From Polynucleobacter sp. UK-FUSCHL-C3 (GTDB taxonomy: Bacteria > Pseudomonadota > Gammaproteobacteria > Burkholderiales > Burkholderiaceae), in the NCBI RefSeq assembly GCF_040409815.1, contig NZ_CP099959.1, positions 1,488,001 through 1,552,000 on the forward strand: a DNA stretch of 64,000 nucleotides, written 5' to 3'. How positions within the stretch are numbered: the stretch's first letter is position 1; the number at the start of each line of letters is the position of its first letter. The position numbers and the translations under genes were made by a program. The notes below the pieces were generated by a model. The model made no database searches. It was not told the DNA's origin and saw nothing but the letters and a program-made list of their open reading frames with translations. Positions 18,397 to 27,571 of the stretch are shown in pieces.

Positions 18397-18807
18397 TTAC
18401 CAACTCATGGTCTTTGTGCCATCCTTAAATAAGGCATCACCCGTTACCTTCGGGGAGCCCATCTTCACCCCAGGTAATAAATCAGATTCCGTCAAACCAT
18501 AATGTCGCAAGCACATGGGACACATAATCACCTGTCCACCCGCCTTCATGATGTCATTCAATAAGGTTTGTTGCTCTGCATACTTCCCGGCGCCAGACTT
18601 CACTCCAATAAAAACGCCCTTATCGCTTAAGAAAACACTCAATGGGTGGCCATTATCAAAATGATGTTTCCCAAAACTAAGGGCCATCCGCGCGCGATGT
18701 GGCTCATCGGTAGTAAGACTCACAAATAACGGGTCGTTGGGTCCAGCGCTGACTGAAAAACTAACAGCTACAGCGACGGTCAGTATAAAAATACGCAATG
18801 TGTTCAT
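18397..18807 (-). CDS. Exported DsrE-family protein
   Basis: About 136 residues. The ATG at 18805-18807 is preferred over the one 6 bases upstream because AGGA is then at normal spacing. A signal peptide (IFILTVAVAVSFSVSAG) is followed by a DsrE/F-like fold: FVSLTTDEPHRARMALSFGK, PLSVFLSDKGVFIGV, and a Cys pair in IMCPMCLRHYGL. The DsrE family includes sulfur-transfer proteins, most of them cytoplasmic; a signal peptide here is notable. Position between PCu(A)C and DUF2946 suggests a thiol or copper role in the periplasm. Confidence 0.8.
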   Translation of the reverse strand: MNTLRIFILTVAVAVSFSVSAGPNDPLFVSLTTDEPHRARMALSFGKHHFDNGHPLSVFLSDKGVFIGVKSGAGKYAEQQTLLNDIMKAGGQVIMCPMCLRHYGLTESDLLPGVKMGSPKVTGDALFKDGTKTMSW

Positions 18808-18878
18808 ATTCATTCCTAATCATGATTAGATGGTGATACAAAAACCGATTACTCGATGATGTATCCACTACACAAGAA

Positions 18879-19238
18879 TTAAGAAATGTTAGGCGGAGCG
18901 TGGGAGGGAAGCTTGACCCAAGCAAAGAGAGGCTTGGGAGATTGAAAGTAAAGAGGTGGGATGACTACAAAAGAAATAGGTGCCTGAAACTGAAGGTCCG
19001 TTAACAACGGAATAGCCAGTGGAGTTTGTGCAACACAGTAAGGACAATCGAGCATCACTTCAGATTTGCCATCAGTTTGGAGATCAATCGCCAGTTTGCC
19101 GCCGTCAGCAATACAGATCTCCATGGTGAGCCCTTGTGCATCCGCGGCCACTGCAATAGCCTGGGAAATAGATGGGGCTAAAGAACTCATCGCAACAGTG
19201 AGTGCCGTAATGTAGTGGATAAGTTTGCGAGAGAACAT
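18879..19238 (-). CDS. DUF2946 family protein
   Basis: A 119-residue exported protein. An N-terminal hydrophobic segment (YITALTVAMSSLAPSIS) is followed by the family's central LDCPYC pair and a C-terminal aromatic/Pro segment ending SHAPPNIS, matching the conserved 'R/H-xPP' end of DUF2946. These genes are often found with copper transport and PCu(A)C genes, but no biochemical role is established to my knowledge. It is the first gene of the 19238-17881 run. Confidence 0.75.
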   Translation of the reverse strand: MFSRKLIHYITALTVAMSSLAPSISQAIAVAADAQGLTMEICIADGGKLAIDLQTDGKSEVMLDCPYCVAQTPLAIPLLTDLQFQAPISFVVIPPLYFQSPKPLFAWVKLPSHAPPNIS

Positions 19239-19274
19239 GCACTAATTTTATCTGTATTTGTGCAGACAAAGAAA

Positions 19275-19292
19275 AAGGGGCTTGCGCCCCTT
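19275..19292 (-). terminator. Terminator after tctA
   Basis: A hairpin of AAGGGGC and GCCCCTT with loop TTGC (as read on the plus strand), followed on the minus strand by TTTTTCTTTG. It ends the tctCBA transcript and separates it from the DUF2946 gene. Confidence 0.8.
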
Positions 19293-19314
19293 AATCTCTC
19301 AATTTGCCAGTGGT

Positions 19315-20802
19315 TTATGCCTTCTTAGCCTTAAGCTTTGAAAACAAGGGCCATAGCAACAGAATAAGTGCCAATGCCGTGATGCTGCCCACGAGGTAGT
19401 TCGAGAAGAAAATCCCAAGGCTGCCTTGCGATAACAACATAGCTTGACGGAAAGAATCTTCAGCACGATCGCCAAGCACCAGAGCTAAGACCATCGGGGC
19501 CATTGGGTAATCAAGTTTCTTAAAGAGGTAACCCAAAATCCCAAAGCCCAACATGAGCCAGACATCAAACATTGCATTGTGAACAGTAAATGCTCCTACT
19601 GCACACACCACAATAATTACCGGTGCAATGATCGAGAATGGAATTCGCAGAATCGATGCGAAGATCGGCACGCAGGTCAACACTACAAAGAGACCGGCAA
19701 TATTACCGAGATACATACTTGCAATTAGCCCCCAAACAAAATCTGGCTTCTCAACGAATAAGAGTGGTCCTGGCTGTAGACCCCAGATTAAGAGTCCGCC
19801 CAACAATACTGCAGCGGTTGGAGACCCTGGGATACCCAAAGAGAGCATCGGCAACAAAGCAGCTGTACCCGCAGCGTGCGCCGCGGTCTCGGGAGCAACG
19901 ATACCTTCCATCTCTCCCTTACCAAACTTGTCTTTGTTCTTGGACATTTGCTTCGCAACGCCGTAGCTCATGAATGAAGCAGGAGTTGCGCCGCCAGGGG
20001 TAATACCCATCCAGCAACCAATCAAACAGCTGCGCAATGAAGTAGCCCAGTACTTAGGTAACTTTGCCCAGGTCTCAAACACCACTTTAGCGCGGATCTT
20101 AGCGCTCTTGCCAGAGAACTTTAGGCCCTCTTCCATCGATTGCAAGATCTCGCCAATACCAAAAAGGCCAATCACAGCGATTAAGAAGTCAAAGCCTCGC
20201 ATGAGTTCGGTAGACCCAAAGGTCAAACGTAATTGACCGGTCACGGTGTCCATACCAACGGCAGCTAAGGCAAAGCCCAACATCATGGCCGAGATCACCT
20301 TAAAGGGTGAACCTTTGTTCATGCCTACAAAGCTACAAAAGGTTAGTAGATAGACCGCAAAGAACTCCGGCGGACCAAACTGCAGGGCGAACTTAGCAAC
20401 CAAAGGTGCCAAAAAGGTAATCATGACGATGGCAAAGAATGCGCCAATAAATGAAGAGGTAAATGCACCCGTGAGCGCCTCACCGGCTTTACCATCTTGA
20501 GCCATTGGGTAACCATCAAAGGTCGTAGCGACTGACCAAGGCTCGCCAGGAATATTAAAGAGGATCGAAGTAATCGCCCCACCAAACAGCGCACCCCAAT
20601 AGATACAAGAGAGCATGATGATTGCTGAGGTAGGAGGCATTGTGAAGGTGAGAGGTAAGAGGATGGCAATACCATTTGCACCACCTAAACCTGGGAGAAC
20701 TCCAATAATCACGCCGAGGGTGACACCAACCAGCATCAACATGATGTTAAAGGGCGACATCGCAATAGCAAAGCCACCAAATAGGGCGTTAATTTCTTCC
20801 AA
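19315..20802 (-). CDS. tctA: Tripartite tricarboxylate transporter, large permease TctA
   Basis: A 495-residue polytopic permease of the TTT family. The conserved N-terminal region GVLPGLGGANGIAILLPLTF (about 38-57) and the central GITPGGATPASFMSYG and GIPGSPTAAVLLGGLL motifs are diagnostic of TctA. With TctB and the periplasmic TctC it imports carboxylates using an ion gradient. It is the last gene of the tctC-tctB-tctA order. The substrate cannot be fixed from sequence: TTT systems take citrate, other di/tricarboxylates or aromatic acids. Confidence 0.93.
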   Translation of the reverse strand: MEEINALFGGFAIAMSPFNIMLMLVGVTLGVIIGVLPGLGGANGIAILLPLTFTMPPTSAIIMLSCIYWGALFGGAITSILFNIPGEPWSVATTFDGYPMAQDGKAGEALTGAFTSSFIGAFFAIVMITFLAPLVAKFALQFGPPEFFAVYLLTFCSFVGMNKGSPFKVISAMMLGFALAAVGMDTVTGQLRLTFGSTELMRGFDFLIAVIGLFGIGEILQSMEEGLKFSGKSAKIRAKVVFETWAKLPKYWATSLRSCLIGCWMGITPGGATPASFMSYGVAKQMSKNKDKFGKGEMEGIVAPETAAHAAGTAALLPMLSLGIPGSPTAAVLLGGLLIWGLQPGPLLFVEKPDFVWGLIASMYLGNIAGLFVVLTCVPIFASILRIPFSIIAPVIIVVCAVGAFTVHNAMFDVWLMLGFGILGYLFKKLDYPMAPMVLALVLGDRAEDSFRQAMLLSQGSLGIFFSNYLVGSITALALILLLWPLFSKLKAKKA

Positions 20803-20848
20803 CGTGAGCTCCTTTTTTTCTAATCTTTATCGTTATCGGTGGGCAGAC

Positions 20849-21364
20849 TTATTGCAAGCCAATAAATGCCAATGGGTTAATGAGTGACCCGTGGGGCAAT
20901 GGGATTTGGAACCAGTACTCAAACATCATGAAGAGCGCAATACTGACACCCAGTCCTACCGCAACTGCCTTCCAAACAACATACTTGCCCAGCCAAACCA
21001 TAAAGATTGCGATATAAACAGCTGAGGCAACATAAATACCGATGAGCTGAACGCCTAATACGTACACTGCGGCAGGAACCAAGACCGCCATCACTTGACG
21101 AAATGGTTCTTTTTCTACAAACGCTTCTTCTGCCTGTTCTTTGTTTTTGAATGCCTGAAACAGAGTAATTGAACTCGAAACTAAAATGATCAAACTAATA
21201 TAGAACGGGAAGTAGCCAGACTCGGGACCATCACTACCCCACTTTGCTCCTAACTTAATACTGCCAGTCATTACCACTAGACCAACTACGAGGAACATAA
21301 TGGCAACGATAATCTCCACGACTCTAACGCTGACTACTGAGTTTTGATTTGAGTTCTCTGACAT
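20849..21364 (-). CDS. tctB: Tripartite tricarboxylate transporter, small permease TctB
   Basis: A 171-residue protein with four membrane helices (about 14-33, 48-68, 88-110 and 120-155), the normal TctB arrangement. The conserved GPESGYFPFYIS segment lies at about 44-55. It sits between tctC and tctA on the same strand and forms the membrane complex with TctA. Confidence 0.9.
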   Translation of the reverse strand: MSENSNQNSVVSVRVVEIIVAIMFLVVGLVVMTGSIKLGAKWGSDGPESGYFPFYISLIILVSSSITLFQAFKNKEQAEEAFVEKEPFRQVMAVLVPAAVYVLGVQLIGIYVASAVYIAIFMVWLGKYVVWKAVAVGLGVSIALFMMFEYWFQIPLPHGSLINPLAFIGLQ

Positions 21365-21400
21365 AACTTACTCTTCTTCTAAATAAACAATTAGCTAAAA

Positions 21401-21435
21401 AAATAAGACCCCGTTATGAGGTCTTATTTCTATTA
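21401..21435 (-). terminator. Hairpin terminator or attenuator between tctC and tctB
   Basis: A 10-bp stem (AAATAAGACC at 21401-21410 with GGTCTTATTT at 21420-21429). Read on the minus strand it is followed by a run of seven T residues. Lying inside the tctCBA operon, it should let most transcripts stop after tctC, giving an excess of the periplasmic receptor over the permease, which is common for binding-protein-dependent systems. Confidence 0.8.
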
Positions 21436-21442
21436 CAACAAA

Positions 21443-22453
21443 TTACTTCGCAAGGAAACCAGCTTCCTTCATCAACTGCGCATGAAGAGCGGCATTCTTT
21501 TCCAACCAAGCTACATACTCTTTACCGGTCATGAAGCTTTGGTTAAATGCGCCATCGGCCATGAACTTCTTCCAATCAGCGGTCTCGCGAACTTTCTTGA
21601 ACAGGTCGATATAGAAATCAACCTGAGCCTGAGTCACGCCTGGTGGCATAAAAATACCGCGCAACATTAGGTAATCGGTATTAACGCCGACTTCCTTACA
21701 GGTTGGGACATCATTCCAAGATTGGGTTGCAGTAATTTTTTCCTTGTAAGGCATACGTTGATCATCAAATACGCACTGCGCACGCAACTTACCGGCACGC
21801 CATTGAGCGACCGCCTCGATTGGATTGTTTACGGTCGAGTCAACGTGATTACCAACGAGCTGTACCGCAACGTCACCACCTCCTTTAAAAGGAATGTAGG
21901 TGAACTTGGTTCCGGTAGCCTTCTCTAGCGCCACAGTAATAATTTGATCCTCTTGCTTAGAGCCCGTTCCAGCCATCCTGAACTTACCGGCACCCGCTGC
22001 TTTAGCGGCATCGATATATTCTTTAGCGGATTTATATGGTTTCTCAGCATTGGTCCACAACACAAACTGATCTAAGGCCAACATGGCTACTGGGGTCATT
22101 TCTTTCCAGCTAAATGGCACGCCAGTTGCTAATGGGGTAGTAAACAAGTTAGATAAAGTAATAACGATCTTGTGTGGGTCGCCCTTGGCTTCTTTAATCG
22201 CCAAGAAACCTTCAGCACCCGCACCCGCTCCCTTGTTTACAGGGATGATCGACTGCTTCATTAAGTTGTTCTTAGTAACAATGCCCTGAATCATGCGAGC
22301 CATCTGATCGGCGCCGCCGCCAGGTCCTGCAGGAATCACAAACTCAACTGCTTTCGTTGGTTCCCATTTCGCCTGAGCGTGTGCTGTTGACGTTGCAGCA
22401 AACCCAGCCGCAAGCGCAACACTTAATAAAGTGGATTTCAATTTAAAACGCAT
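21443..22453 (-). CDS. tctC: TctC/Bug-family periplasmic solute receptor
   Basis: A 336-residue receptor. The start is set at 22453, where GGAGG precedes the ATG; the frame extends upstream without support. The signal peptide ends TSTAHAQA (about residue 27). Bug-family landmarks are VEFVIPAGPGGGADQMARM near the N-terminus and a conserved FRMAGTGSKQED and FIPFKGGGDVAVQLVG-like core. It delivers a carboxylate to TctAB. It is one of two Bug proteins in the window (the other is 56531-57517). Confidence 0.92.
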   Translation of the reverse strand: MRFKLKSTLLSVALAAGFAATSTAHAQAKWEPTKAVEFVIPAGPGGGADQMARMIQGIVTKNNLMKQSIIPVNKGAGAGAEGFLAIKEAKGDPHKIVITLSNLFTTPLATGVPFSWKEMTPVAMLALDQFVLWTNAEKPYKSAKEYIDAAKAAGAGKFRMAGTGSKQEDQIITVALEKATGTKFTYIPFKGGGDVAVQLVGNHVDSTVNNPIEAVAQWRAGKLRAQCVFDDQRMPYKEKITATQSWNDVPTCKEVGVNTDYLMLRGIFMPPGVTQAQVDFYIDLFKKVRETADWKKFMADGAFNQSFMTGKEYVAWLEKNAALHAQLMKEAGFLAK

Positions 22454-22639
22454 GGATGCTCCTCCAAATAAAATGACAAAGTTTTTTAATTTGTTATGTG
22501 TCTGATTTGTAAACTCATTCTTCAACAAAATAGCGTGCTAGAAATTGACAGACATCAACAAAAGAAAATTTTCACATAAGTAGTACACACCATTACTAGT
22601 GAAAACCCGTATTTCAGGTAGGAATCATGAAATAAATCC

Positions 22640-22715
22640 TGGTGCCGGAAATAGGAATCGAACCTACGACCTTCGCATTACGAATGCGCTGCTCTACCAA
22701 CTGAGCTATTCCGGC
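22640..22715 (-). tRNA. tRNA-Thr (anticodon CGT)
   Basis: The reverse complement folds as a complete 76-base tRNA: acceptor stem GCCGGAA/TTCCGGC, D-arm AGCTCAGTTGGTAGAGCA, anticodon stem around TTCGTAA (anticodon CGT, reading ACG), T-arm with GGTTCGATTCC, and encoded CCA. It lies between the tctC promoter region and pepN. No integrase or direct repeat of its 3' end was seen nearby. Confidence 0.97.
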
Positions 22716-22805
22716 AATAACCCTATGTAAGACAGAGGATTGGATGGAGTGACCACTTCTATTTTAGCCCAGCAAAATCAAGGGCTTTCTCTTCATACTT
22801 GCTAA

Positions 22806-25457
22806 TCACAAGCGCGCTGCAATGGCCTTTGTAATGACTTCGCCAACATCGGGCGATAAATGACCAGCCTTTGCAACGTGATGCAAGGCAGCAAGCATGT
22901 GCTTTGAATAGGGCTTTGCAAATTTTGGCCAGCGGTCTAAGGCTCTAGCCAAACGTGCTGCCACTTGAGGATTAATCTTGTCCAATGCAATGACACACTC
23001 GATCCAGAATCGATAAGCACTTCCATCCGCCTGATGAAATCCTGCTGGGTTATTGAGGCAAAACGCATGGATTAAGCTACGCACACGATTAGGATTATTT
23101 AACTTAAAGGCACTGTGTTGCATTAAGGCCTTAACATCCATCAGAATCGATGTTCCTATTTGCGCTGGTCGTGTCGCTTGTAAGGCGAACCATTTATCGA
23201 TTACTAGGGCATCTTCTGCAAAGCGCTGATAGAAATCAGCTAACGCATTTTTAGCATGTGGGGCATTTACAGCAACCAATGCCTGTAAAGCCGCAAAGCG
23301 ATCACTCATATTATTGGCGAGCTCATATTGTTCTTCGGCCCTCTCCTGCCAATGAACATCTCCGCTTTCCAAGAGCATCATCAAAGCAAGGTTTTTGAGT
23401 GCGCGCTTGCCCATACTTTTAGCATCGGCCCGATATGGCCCTGAGCTTTGATAATCAGTGTAGGTCAATGCCCACTCATCCTGGAGTGCTTGCGCTAATG
23501 CTGTTTTAAAACGACGCCTAGCCCAATGAATCTCTTGGGGCTCAACCACTTTGCACTGCTCATATAAATAGGTCTCAGCGGGTAGAGTAAAAATAAGCTC
23601 TTTAAAGGCGGGGTCTAAATGAGGATCTTGCAAGATCACTCGGTAAGCATCGATTAATTTGGTATTGGGTAAGCGCCCAGCCAAGATCATTTGTTGGGCT
23701 AGTTTTTGAGCCGACTCCCAGCGACTAAAGGGATCGGTGTCTTCAGCCAATAGGGTTAAAAGCTCAGCCTCACTTTGCTTGTGCTCCAAAATGATGGGGG
23801 CCGAGAAATCTCGATTGATCGATAAAACTGGTTTAGCAGAAATGTTCTGAACTAACCAGCTTTGCTCTGCTTGCGTGAGCTCTAATAAGACCTCTTGTGC
23901 AAAATAGGCTCGCTCTTTTTGAGAGACTTTGCTGCCCTTATCTAGTAGAAGACTTGCTTTTAATGGAATATGAAAAGGCGCCTTCTTGTTCTGCCCTGGC
24001 GTCTTTGGGTAATGCTGTCTGAGAGTCAAGCGATACTCTTTTTTCTTAGCATCGTAATTTTCTAACACGGTCACTCGCGGAGTCCCTGCCTGGCTATACC
24101 AGTTTTTAAACTGTGTCAGGTCTCGTTGATTGGCATCGGCCATCGCTGCAACAAACTCATCGCAGGTCACTGCCTGACCATCGTGTCGCTTGAAGTAGAG
24201 ATCCATCCCTTTGCGAAAGCCATCGCGCCCCAATAGAGTTTGATACATGCGCACAACCTCGGCACCCTTCTCGTAAACGGTAACCGTATAGAAGTTATTA
24301 ATCTCTTGATACTCATCTGGACGAATGGGATGCGCCATCGGGCCCGCATCTTCAGGAAATTGCACTTGACGCAGTAAACGAACGTCCTCAATTCGCTTGA
24401 CTGCCCGCCCAGAATCAGTACCCATTTGATCGGCTGAGAACTCTTGATCTCTAAAAACTGTTAAGCCTTCCTTGAGCGATAACTGAAACCAATCTCGACA
24501 GGTCACGCGGTTACCAGTCCAGTTATGGAAATACTCATGCGCAACAACACTCTCAATATTGGCGTAATCCCCATCGGTTGCCGTCTGCGCATCTGCCAAG
24601 ACAAATTTGGTATTAAAAATATTGAGGCCCTTGTTCTCCATAGCGCCCATATTGAAATCACCCACGGCCACGATCATGAAGCGCTCCAGATCCAGCTCTA
24701 GACCAAAACGCTTCTCATCCCACGCGATCGAACTCTTTAAAGAATCCATTGCATGTTGGGTCTTCTGAAGATCACGCGGCTCAACCCAAATTTGCAGGAG
24801 TTTTTGGGCACCGCTTTGAGATTGGACGGATTCTTCTAAACACACTAATTTGCCTGCAACAAGGGCAAATAGGTAGGATGGCTTTGGAAAGGGATCCTCC
24901 CAGACCGCTTGATGCCAGCCATCGCCTAGATCTTCACTCGCAATTAAATTGCCATTGGATAAGAGAACAGGATGCTCTTCCTTGCGAGCGCGCAGGGTCA
25001 CTCGGTAGCGCGCCATCACATCGGGGCGGTCTAAAAAATAAGTAATCTTCCGAAAACCCTCTGCTTCGCACTGTGTAAAGAAATTGCCTCGTGATACATA
25101 GAGTCCCATCAGTGAGGTATTTTTATCTGGCTCACAGGAAGTTTTAATTTCTATCTGAAATTTCTGCTTACCCTTGTTGGGCAAGCCATGGATCACCATG
25201 CGCTCAGGCGTAATTTCTACATGACGGTGTGCCTGTCCGTTAACCCGCAAACTAATGAACTCGAGATCCTGCCCATCGAGGATTAACGGAACTTCTGGGT
25301 GACTGGCCGCCGTATGGGGACTCGGCACGACCTCAATCACGCTCTGGACTATGGTGCGATGGGGCTGTAACTCAAAATCTAGCTCCACTTGGCCAAATTG
25401 ATAATCGGGCGCCTTGTATTGCAGACGCAAAAAGCTTTTACTAGTTTCAGTTCTCAT
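22806..25457 (-). CDS. pepN: Aminopeptidase N
   Basis: An 883-residue M1-family zinc aminopeptidase, close to the 870 residues of the E. coli enzyme. The substrate-recognition GAMEN motif is at 271-275 and the zinc site HEYFH is at 307-311, with the third ligand in LKEGLTVFRDQEF. It trims N-terminal residues from peptides in the cytoplasm; there is no signal peptide. It stands between the tRNA-Thr gene and the GDT1-family gene, 41 bases from the latter on the same strand. Confidence 0.96.
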   Translation of the reverse strand: MRTETSKSFLRLQYKAPDYQFGQVELDFELQPHRTIVQSVIEVVPSPHTAASHPEVPLILDGQDLEFISLRVNGQAHRHVEITPERMVIHGLPNKGKQKFQIEIKTSCEPDKNTSLMGLYVSRGNFFTQCEAEGFRKITYFLDRPDVMARYRVTLRARKEEHPVLLSNGNLIASEDLGDGWHQAVWEDPFPKPSYLFALVAGKLVCLEESVQSQSGAQKLLQIWVEPRDLQKTQHAMDSLKSSIAWDEKRFGLELDLERFMIVAVGDFNMGAMENKGLNIFNTKFVLADAQTATDGDYANIESVVAHEYFHNWTGNRVTCRDWFQLSLKEGLTVFRDQEFSADQMGTDSGRAVKRIEDVRLLRQVQFPEDAGPMAHPIRPDEYQEINNFYTVTVYEKGAEVVRMYQTLLGRDGFRKGMDLYFKRHDGQAVTCDEFVAAMADANQRDLTQFKNWYSQAGTPRVTVLENYDAKKKEYRLTLRQHYPKTPGQNKKAPFHIPLKASLLLDKGSKVSQKERAYFAQEVLLELTQAEQSWLVQNISAKPVLSINRDFSAPIILEHKQSEAELLTLLAEDTDPFSRWESAQKLAQQMILAGRLPNTKLIDAYRVILQDPHLDPAFKELIFTLPAETYLYEQCKVVEPQEIHWARRRFKTALAQALQDEWALTYTDYQSSGPYRADAKSMGKRALKNLALMMLLESGDVHWQERAEEQYELANNMSDRFAALQALVAVNAPHAKNALADFYQRFAEDALVIDKWFALQATRPAQIGTSILMDVKALMQHSAFKLNNPNRVRSLIHAFCLNNPAGFHQADGSAYRFWIECVIALDKINPQVAARLARALDRWPKFAKPYSKHMLAALHHVAKAGHLSPDVGEVITKAIAARL

Positions 25458-25498
25458 TACAGAATTCTAATTTGTTATGGTTGTTGGGACTGATATCT

Positions 25499-26077
25499 CT
25501 ACGATGACCATACCAAGGTAATGAGTCCGAGGGCAATGAAAATGATGGCTGCTACCCAATGCACAAGCTTAATCGGTAAGCGTTTGGTAAATTGCCTTCC
25601 CAACCAAACGGCCGGTGCATTCGCTAACATCATCCCCAAGGTTGTCCCGACTGTGACCAAGAGCACGCTCCCATACTTAGCGCCAAGAGCAATCGTTGCA
25701 ATCTGTGTTTTGTCGCCCATCTCAGCCAAGAAGAACAAGGCGGTCGTGAGGATGAAGATTTGCCAAGCGCCCTTCGCCTGCTTTGCATTTTCATCTTCCT
25801 CCAATTTGTCTGGGATCAATAACCACAGACCAATCGCCAAGAATCCAACTCCCAAGATCCAACGCAAGCTGTCTGGGCTCAAAAAGCCTGCGACCCAATG
25901 ACCCACGTAAGCAGCGCAGGCGTGATTAACCATTGTTGCAAGGAAGATGCCCCACACAATTGGCCAAGCGTGCTTGGGATAGCGCGCCGCTAGCATGAGG
26001 GATAAAAGCTGAGTTTTATCCCCAATTTCAGCAAGAGCAACTACCCCAGTAGAAATAAATAGTCCAGAAAAATCCAT
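25499..26077 (-). CDS. GDT1/TMEM165-family cation transporter
   Basis: A 192-residue protein of six membrane helices with two copies of the UPF0016 signature E-x-G-D-K-T: EIGDKTQ at 17-23 and EMGDKTQ at 119-125. Members exchange Mn2+ or Ca2+ for protons; bacterial relatives have been linked to manganese export. Manganese exporters of this family are often under a yybP-ykoY riboswitch, but I see none in the 114 bases upstream. It may be co-transcribed with pepN, a metalloenzyme gene. Confidence 0.85.
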   Translation of the reverse strand: MDFSGLFISTGVVALAEIGDKTQLLSLMLAARYPKHAWPIVWGIFLATMVNHACAAYVGHWVAGFLSPDSLRWILGVGFLAIGLWLLIPDKLEEDENAKQAKGAWQIFILTTALFFLAEMGDKTQIATIALGAKYGSVLLVTVGTTLGMMLANAPAVWLGRQFTKRLPIKLVHWVAAIIFIALGLITLVWSS

Positions 26078-26191
26078 ATAAATCAGTTATTTAAATAAAA
26101 ACTATCAATATTTTTAATTAATACAATTTGGCTATCATAGGAAAAAACCCTAAACTGCCCTCATCCTAATTTTTCTGTTGAAAGTAAACCC

Positions 26192-27529
26192 ATGACTTTA
26201 CGTGAAGGTAACCTGGAAGCCCCAACTCGGCACCCCTTGGATTGGACCAATCCCGACTTTTATAACACCGAGAAACTGGAAGCGGAGATGGAGCGGGTAT
26301 TTGATCTCTGCCACGGCTGCCGTCGTTGCGTGAACTTATGTGGCTCCTTCCCAGCCCTTTTTGATTTGGTTGATGCTACGGAAGATGGTGAAGTTGCCGG
26401 CGTTGCCAAGGCTGACTATCAACAGGTGGTTGATCAATGTTATCTCTGTGATGTGTGTTACATGACCAAGTGTCCTTACACACCGCCACATCCTTGGAAT
26501 ATTGATTTCCCCCATTTGATGCTTCGCGCTAAGGCGGTTCATTTCAAAGAAGGTAAATCGAGTTTGCGCGATAAATTTTTATCCTCTACAGACGCACTCG
26601 GACACTTCGCTGGTATTCCTATCGTGACTCAAGCGGTTAATGCATTGAACAGCACTGGGGTTGCGCGCCTAGCGATGGAAGGTGCTTTGGGTGTTGATAA
26701 AAAAGCTTGGATCCCAGAATACGCTTCCAAAACTTTTCCACAAATTGCAAAGGCGTCTGCCGCTCACGCTGTGAAAGACGGTCAACGCACTCCCGGTAAA
26801 GTGGCGATCTATGCAACCTGCTACATCAACTACAACGAACCTGGGATTGGGCAAGACCTCATCAAGATCCTCAATCACAATCAGATTCCGTATGCATTGG
26901 TTGATAAAGAAGCGTGTTGCGGTATGCCCAAATTAGAGTTGGGGGATCTCGAATCTGTAAAAGCAAATAAAGAAATCAATATTCCTAAGCTTTCTAAGTT
27001 AGCACGTGAGGGCTATGCAATCGTGACCCCAATTCCTTCGTGTACCTTGATGTTTAAACAAGAATTGCCGCTCATGTTTCCTGAGGATGCTGATGTACAA
27101 GCAGTCAAGGAGGCGATGTGGGATCCCTTTGAGTACTTCATTGCACGCAGCAAAGATGGTCTCTTGAACCAAGACTTTAAGGAAGAATTGGGTCATGTTA
27201 GTTACCACCTTGCGTGCCACTCACGTGTACAAAATGTTGGCCAGAAAACTGCTGAGGCTCTCAAGCTCATTCCTGGTACTGAAGTGAATGTCGTAGAGCG
27301 TTGCTCTGGACACTCGGGCACCTGGGGCGTCAAGAAAGAATTCCATACGATGGCGATGAAAATTGGTCGGCCAGTATTTAGAAGCATGGCAGAAGAGTCT
27401 CCCAATTACATTAGTTCAGACTGCCAACTCGCTGGCCATCATATTGCTCAAGGCATGGATGAGCTAGGACTACCAAAAGTAGCGATGGCACATCCTTTAA
27501 CCCTAATGGCAAAAGCCTACGGACTTTAA
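26192..27529 (+). CDS. Fe-S oxidoreductase of the GlpC/heterodisulfide reductase type
   Basis: A 445-residue protein. The N-terminal ferredoxin part has two 4Fe-4S motifs: C40-x2-C43-x2-C46-x3-C50 and C83-x2-C86-x2-C89-x4-C94. The C-terminal half has two CCG-type cysteine-rich domains: one with CYINYN, EACCGMP and IPSC, and a second with LACHSR, VERCSGHSG and SSDCQ. Such proteins pass electrons between a partner dehydrogenase and quinone or thiols. The gene after it is DUF3501, and this pair recurs together, usually with a rubrerythrin, suggesting an oxidative-stress or peroxide electron chain. No rubrerythrin is adjacent here. Confidence 0.85.
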   Translation: MTLREGNLEAPTRHPLDWTNPDFYNTEKLEAEMERVFDLCHGCRRCVNLCGSFPALFDLVDATEDGEVAGVAKADYQQVVDQCYLCDVCYMTKCPYTPPHPWNIDFPHLMLRAKAVHFKEGKSSLRDKFLSSTDALGHFAGIPIVTQAVNALNSTGVARLAMEGALGVDKKAWIPEYASKTFPQIAKASAAHAVKDGQRTPGKVAIYATCYINYNEPGIGQDLIKILNHNQIPYALVDKEACCGMPKLELGDLESVKANKEINIPKLSKLAREGYAIVTPIPSCTLMFKQELPLMFPEDADVQAVKEAMWDPFEYFIARSKDGLLNQDFKEELGHVSYHLACHSRVQNVGQKTAEALKLIPGTEVNVVERCSGHSGTWGVKKEFHTMAMKIGRPVFRSMAEESPNYISSDCQLAGHHIAQGMDELGLPKVAMAHPLTLMAKAYGL

Positions 27530-27571
27530 TCGCTTCAATTTGAAAACAGGATGAATACAGGATCAATAGGT

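Noticed and set aside
22640..22715. tRNA-Thr as a possible integration site
   Set aside because: No integrase, no direct repeat of the tRNA 3' end, and flanking genes are ordinary chromosomal ones.
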